Shown in pieces: positions 60,553 to 64,000 of a stretch of DNA of 64,000 nt. The stretch covers positions 507,561 through 571,560 of the forward strand of contig FJUW01000008.1 of the NCBI GenBank assembly GCA_900074885.1, read 5' to 3'. The notes beneath the pieces are model-generated. The model was not told where the DNA came from. It saw only the letters and a list, made by a program, of their open reading frames with translations, and made no database searches. The number at the start of each line of letters is the position of its first letter. The stretch's first letter is position 1. Source of the stretch: Rhynchosporium graminicola. Its lineage: Eukaryota; Ascomycota; Leotiomycetes; Helotiales; Ploettnerulaceae. Position numbers and translations under genes: made by a program.

Positions 60553-61517
60553 TTAGGGCAGTAACATTGTACTCGCCATGAAGTTCTCCAACACGTGAGT
60601 AGTAAATACCCACTTTCCGCCTCCATTCTCCGCCTCCAAGTAGCAACGCATGTTATTTTCTGCGAAACTCGGAATCAGGCTGTTGAATGTCAAGCCAGCA
60701 CAAGGACCAACACCTGCCTGAACTCCCGCATTCCATTTATCTGTATAATCGACGCAAGAGGCTATACATTCATCAAAACTTCCAAGGATACGAGATGCAA
60801 TGTCCACTGTAATGACACTGGGGGACTGCAAGTCTCTATGGCAGTATTTAAAAAATGTCGACGATGATCCTGGGGTAGTATATCTTGTGCTGTTTGCTGC
60901 AGGACAGCCGAGAATCGATAGAGCTACAGCTGTTGTGGTCGGTATCCTCACTGAAAAAGTGGAGGATAAAGATGATTTCGAGCTTATAGTGGAGGTAGAA
61001 GCAGAGGATGTTAAGGACGCCGTAGAAGTTGCTGCTGAGGCGAGTGAAGATAAAGTGGACTGCGCGGAGACGGAAGAAGAAGGGGAGATTACTGGGACCC
61101 CAGAGGTTCGAGGAGTGGGCAGACGTGATCAAGTAAGAGTCAGCTTGAGTTTGCATTGAGATTTTTCAAGCCCGAAAGGTCTCAAGCCGAAATTAGTCAG
61201 ACTTTCTCTGCTGATTTAGTGTTATTCTTCGACGCGAGGGAACCACCAACACCTCCACACACCGCGCTGGCCAGAATAACCAGTAATTTTACCACGAGGA
61301 CAACAAAGAATGCCTTTCTACTCGATCCGCATATTCTTTTCCTCTGTGCAGTCACTAAAGTATAGTGTCCAGGTACTTGGTAATCTGCAAGCGCTTGTTT
61401 GTCGTAGGCCTGGATGCCATCTCACTTGTATGCCGCACGTTCATCGTGACGGAGGCCCGAATACTGGTCTTGATCGTGTCTGATATGCTGCAAACCTTCT
61501 GTGGCTGGATATGACAT
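60553..61517 (-). CDS. Single-pass membrane protein with PAN-like ectodomain
   Basis: Reading the minus strand: a cytosolic start at 61517 (MSYPATEGLQ, a common opening in this fungal group), then in a second exon (from about 61384) RKRICGSSRKAFF, a transmembrane helix (VVLVVKLLVILASAV) and CGGVGGSLASK, a layout typical of fungal single-pass proteins. A long Ser/Thr stalk follows (about 61090-60960), then a PAN/Apple-like ectodomain with SFDECIASCVDYTDKW, PCAGLTFNS and MRCYLEAE, ending at 60553. The domain order is clear but splicing is not: joining exon 1 in frame needs a weak donor (GTGCGG at 61438), and I found no in-frame join between the segment ending near 61203 and the stalk (possible acceptor at 61092). 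Either non-standard introns or decay explains this. Confidence 0.48.
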
Positions 61518-62724
61518 ATTACAGAATTCTTATTTTTCGATTACTCGAACGTCCATCAAATCGCACTCGTATCTGTTGTAAGCAAGTCAACTAGATTCGT
61601 ATATAAATGCGAGCAGAAGAGATGGATGCCGGCCGTGATAAGTCTAGGGAAAGGTGCTTCACACAAGATGCATGGCCCCCAAAGGTCTTCTTTGGTTTCT
61701 CATTCAGCTGTATACCTATTTTTGGCATAAAACTCTGGGCAAGAGGGCTGATTGGTACAGTTATCATCTAGTGTGGCTGGACTCGACGCCTCTTTCGCTC
61801 CCCTGCATTTTGTAATCCAGACAGCTGATGAATTTACAGACTGTTATTGAATCCTTTTTGATTGAGGTTGAACCCGTTTTGTGTGGAAACAATCCGGAGA
61901 GTCGCGAAATGTAAGCGAGCTGGTGTCATAGCGGAAAGGGGTTTGGGTTGTTGATGTTGTTTTAAGTCAAGCGAGACTGCGAGCTAGGAAAACTCGTTTC
62001 CAATAGCGGGATAACTAGCATGTAAGCTTCAAGGTCGTATGAAAAATAAAATTTCCACCCAGGTATCATATGATGTTACTTGAATTGATTCTCTCATGTC
62101 ACGTAACTTCTTAATGATTTCACTAAAGTGACATCTCAGAAAACTAGTTTTCTACGAGTTCCAAATTCGGTGATTCGCAGACATAGTAGTCCGCATAATA
62201 TCCAAGATTTATTTGGGTGCACGTAAGGTCGTCAAAGAATATCGCTTTGAGTTGTTAGCCACCTAGTCAAAGTCACTACTAGGTGACATTGGGGTTAGAA
62301 GATCACAGAGTCATTGGAATCTGAAGATATTCTCTCGTGCACGGCCCATACTTTTGCAGACTCCGTTTTGCCAAGTAGTGCTAACCACCACTCAGTTTTT
62401 GTAATTCCCCCGAAATAAGCCATCTCGTGATATTGGATTTGCAGCGATTAGCCCACACATTCGCCACTGAATCCAATAACGGAACTCAGTGATATAATGC
62501 CTCATCTAGTCCCAAGACATGAAGAAAGACAAATCCCAACGCGAGCGCCAGTCATCTCAAATCAAGCGATACATGTCCAAAAGAGGTTGGCTGTGATTCT
62601 CTTCATCAACGTTTGAATAAAAGACCCTAGACGTTTACGGGAACTTTGAAGGCTTTCTTCCCTTCATTCCAGGCTTAGCATTCCCGTCCTTGTATTATCC
62701 TCCAGAAGGAGTCTGAGCTCGAAC
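61518..62724. other. Intergenic with repeat copy C
   Basis: No gene recognised. Several AAAGTCAC/GTGAC words occur at 62120-62300, including an imperfect inverted pair, CCTAGTCAAAGTCACTACTAGG, at 62261-62282. Confidence 0.35.
62138..62170. repeat. Dispersed repeat, copy C (partial)
   Basis: GAAAACTAGTTTTCTACGAG and the following TTCCAAATTCGG resemble the middle of copy B (54841-54873). Similarity is short and imperfect, so the relation is tentative. Confidence 0.4.
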
Positions 62725-63117
62725 CTAGATTGCGTCGGATACAGCATCGGAGTTTTCAGAATCAGCAATTTCCGTATTGACTTCCTCTGCTTCTTCGTTA
62801 TGGTCACTGTCAGCTGAGTGAGACTTTTCATCTGGATGTGGATGGGAGTCGGAGTCTGAGACGTCGTGATTATCGTTGTCTTCGTCGTCACCCTCCCCAT
62901 TCACATCCTCGACGCCCTCAACATCCTCATCGTCATCATCAGAGTCCAAAAGCTCATTATTTTCCACGATGGTATGCCATTCTTCATGAGGACCTACCTC
63001 AGGTTCGTTTACAGTCCAGTCGGTACGCTCGACATAGCTAAAAAGCTCAGGTCCTGCATCACAGCCGCGCTGATTGAGGGTATCGAATTCAAACAGGCTC
63101 TTTCTCGCACGGTGCAT
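62725..63117 (-). CDS. Hypothetical acidic protein
   Basis: 130 codons, open on the minus strand. The first half (LFEFDTLNQRGCDAGPELF, DWTVNEPEVGPHEEWHTIVE) reads like ordinary folded protein; the second half is a long Asp/Glu/Ser run ending SENSDAVSDAI. It may be the last exon of a longer gene: upstream on the same strand, about 63200-63130, YDVGTFIASFKLAAKF is followed by GTAAGC, a possible donor. I recognise no family; a chance open frame over a GA-rich repeat is also possible. Confidence 0.3.
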   Translation of the reverse strand: MHRARKSLFEFDTLNQRGCDAGPELFSYVERTDWTVNEPEVGPHEEWHTIVENNELLDSDDDDEDVEGVEDVNGEGDDEDNDNHDVSDSDSHPHPDEKSHSADSDHNEEAEEVNTEIADSENSDAVSDAI

Positions 63118-64000
63118 AGCTTACCAGTATGTCTCAAAAATTTGGCAGCCAACTTGAAAGATGCAATAAATGTTCCCACATCATATGTATCAAATGCCGA
63201 CTAAAGATCTTTAACTGCAGTGCTGCCTTGCAAGCTGGCGCACATGAAGTCATAAAGGCGTTGATGACTTCGCATTAGTTGCACTTCCATCTATACTGTC
63301 AGCCTGTGCACTAGCCCGTTCTCGGACAACTATCGCTTGGGAAGACCCTAGTCACAATATTTTTCATTGAAATAGAGACCACAAGTGAACAGGCAAACTA
63401 AGTGATAAGCAGAAACCGTAGAGTGGCTTACAGTGATATTCAAAAGCAGACAGTAATACTTTCAAGGGTGGTCTTGGAAGTTCAAAATATTTGAGATTAC
63501 AAGGCTAGGACCCAATGAATGCTCATATCTAAGACTTCTATGGCTACATGGTGTTAAAACATCGAAATGGAAATGAGCGAAGATAAAGCCAATCTCTAGG
63601 GTGAACACGAGACTTGTAGCCTGGTTTCAGAATGTTAAGATCACATTAAGGAACTCTAAATTTTGTATGTCTTTCACAATGTAGACAAATAAGCGAGTCC
63701 ACGTCTTGGCAAGCCATGGCCGCCATTTGTGGTAAGAATAATTGCAGAATTCAGATTTACAATGGTAAAGCCGTTGTTCGGTCACAAGAATAATTCAAAA
63801 TCCATCAGTGGCCAGAGTCGCAAGAGAATTCCTCATTTATTTTCGTGTAAGAAAAGTGAAAGGCAGTATTCGCAGCCTTACAATTTCCGAGTAGCAAGAA
63901 GAGCCCATGATCAAATCCTGTGTTCCAAAGTGAAAAGGGTATGAGAATTTGGTGTTTTAGATCCCTCCAGAAATTTTATCCATCACACAGGATTTGCAAT
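63118..64000. other. Right end of window, nothing convincing
   Basis: Apart from the possible upstream exon near 63130-63200 on the minus strand, no gene, RNA or clear repeat was seen. Confidence 0.35.

Noticed and set aside
60800..61159. Acidic Glu/Asp/Val-rich open frame on the plus strand
   Set aside because: It is the antisense of the Ser/Thr stalk of the PAN-domain protein, whose flanking motifs identify the minus strand as coding.
47956..61600. A complete Starship element
   Set aside because: Only a recombinase fragment is present; no full captain gene, no element ends or cargo pattern that I can demonstrate.
62866..63204. Hydrophobic 112-codon open frame on the plus strand
   Set aside because: Its hydrophobicity is the antisense of an Asp/Glu run; likely artefact.
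1..64000. tRNA genes, rRNA, CRISPR arrays
   Set aside because: Scanning by eye for tRNA B-box and cloverleaf patterns and for regularly spaced repeats gave nothing credible; the short arrays found lack unique spacers.

Overview
The window is nuclear DNA of a filamentous ascomycete (Pezizomycotina; a leotiomycete is my best guess from gene content, not proven). Genes carry many short introns (about 40-150 bp) with GT-AG ends and CTAAC/CTGAC-type branch points. Fungal-only families are present (Rds1-like ferritin-fold protein, AA8-AA3_1 cellobiose dehydrogenase, DUF3435), and there are no operons. Exon borders below were worked out by hand from reading frame, splice signals and known family motifs.

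Layout. 1-9 kb holds the 3' end of an Rds1-like gene, a two-exon Rieske protein, an AT-rich stretch that looks RIP-mutated, a secreted GH16 glycosidase, and a gene-poor stretch with a decayed patatin-like gene. 9-43 kb is a conserved housekeeping block: cullin-4, NUP192, TEL1/ATM, a secreted type-B carboxylesterase/lipase, a CofD/YvcK-like protein, a RING protein with SUMO-binding motifs (Slx8-like), mitochondrial DNA polymerase gamma (MIP1) and a SAM methyltransferase. 44-47 kb is a complete cellobiose dehydrogenase without a cellulose-binding module.

From about 47.5 kb to the end the character changes. Genes are sparse and many are broken: a DUF3435 fragment (the tyrosine-recombinase family that includes Starship captains) beside a 52-bp tandem duplication, a cysteine-rich secreted gene with a stop at the end of its signal peptide, an ankyrin-repeat relic, a GST-like gene with one TGA, an AIM9-like kinase gene with a frameshift and a TAG, and a PAN-domain membrane protein with poor splice sites. 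One intact C2H2 zinc-finger gene sits among them. I read this as an accessory, decaying region next to a conserved block.

Functional links. TEL1 (DNA damage kinase), CUL4 (ubiquitin ligase scaffold acting at chromatin), the Slx8-like SUMO-targeted ligase and MIP1 (mtDNA replication) all serve genome maintenance. TEL1/NUP192 and the Slx8-like gene/MIP1 are divergent pairs, each sharing an intergenic region of about 0.7 kb. GH16, the carboxylesterase and cellobiose dehydrogenase are secreted enzymes fitting a plant-associated or saprotrophic life. I found no tRNA, rRNA, CRISPR array or intact transposon, and no convincing new multi-gene system; the most unusual material is the decaying right-hand region.
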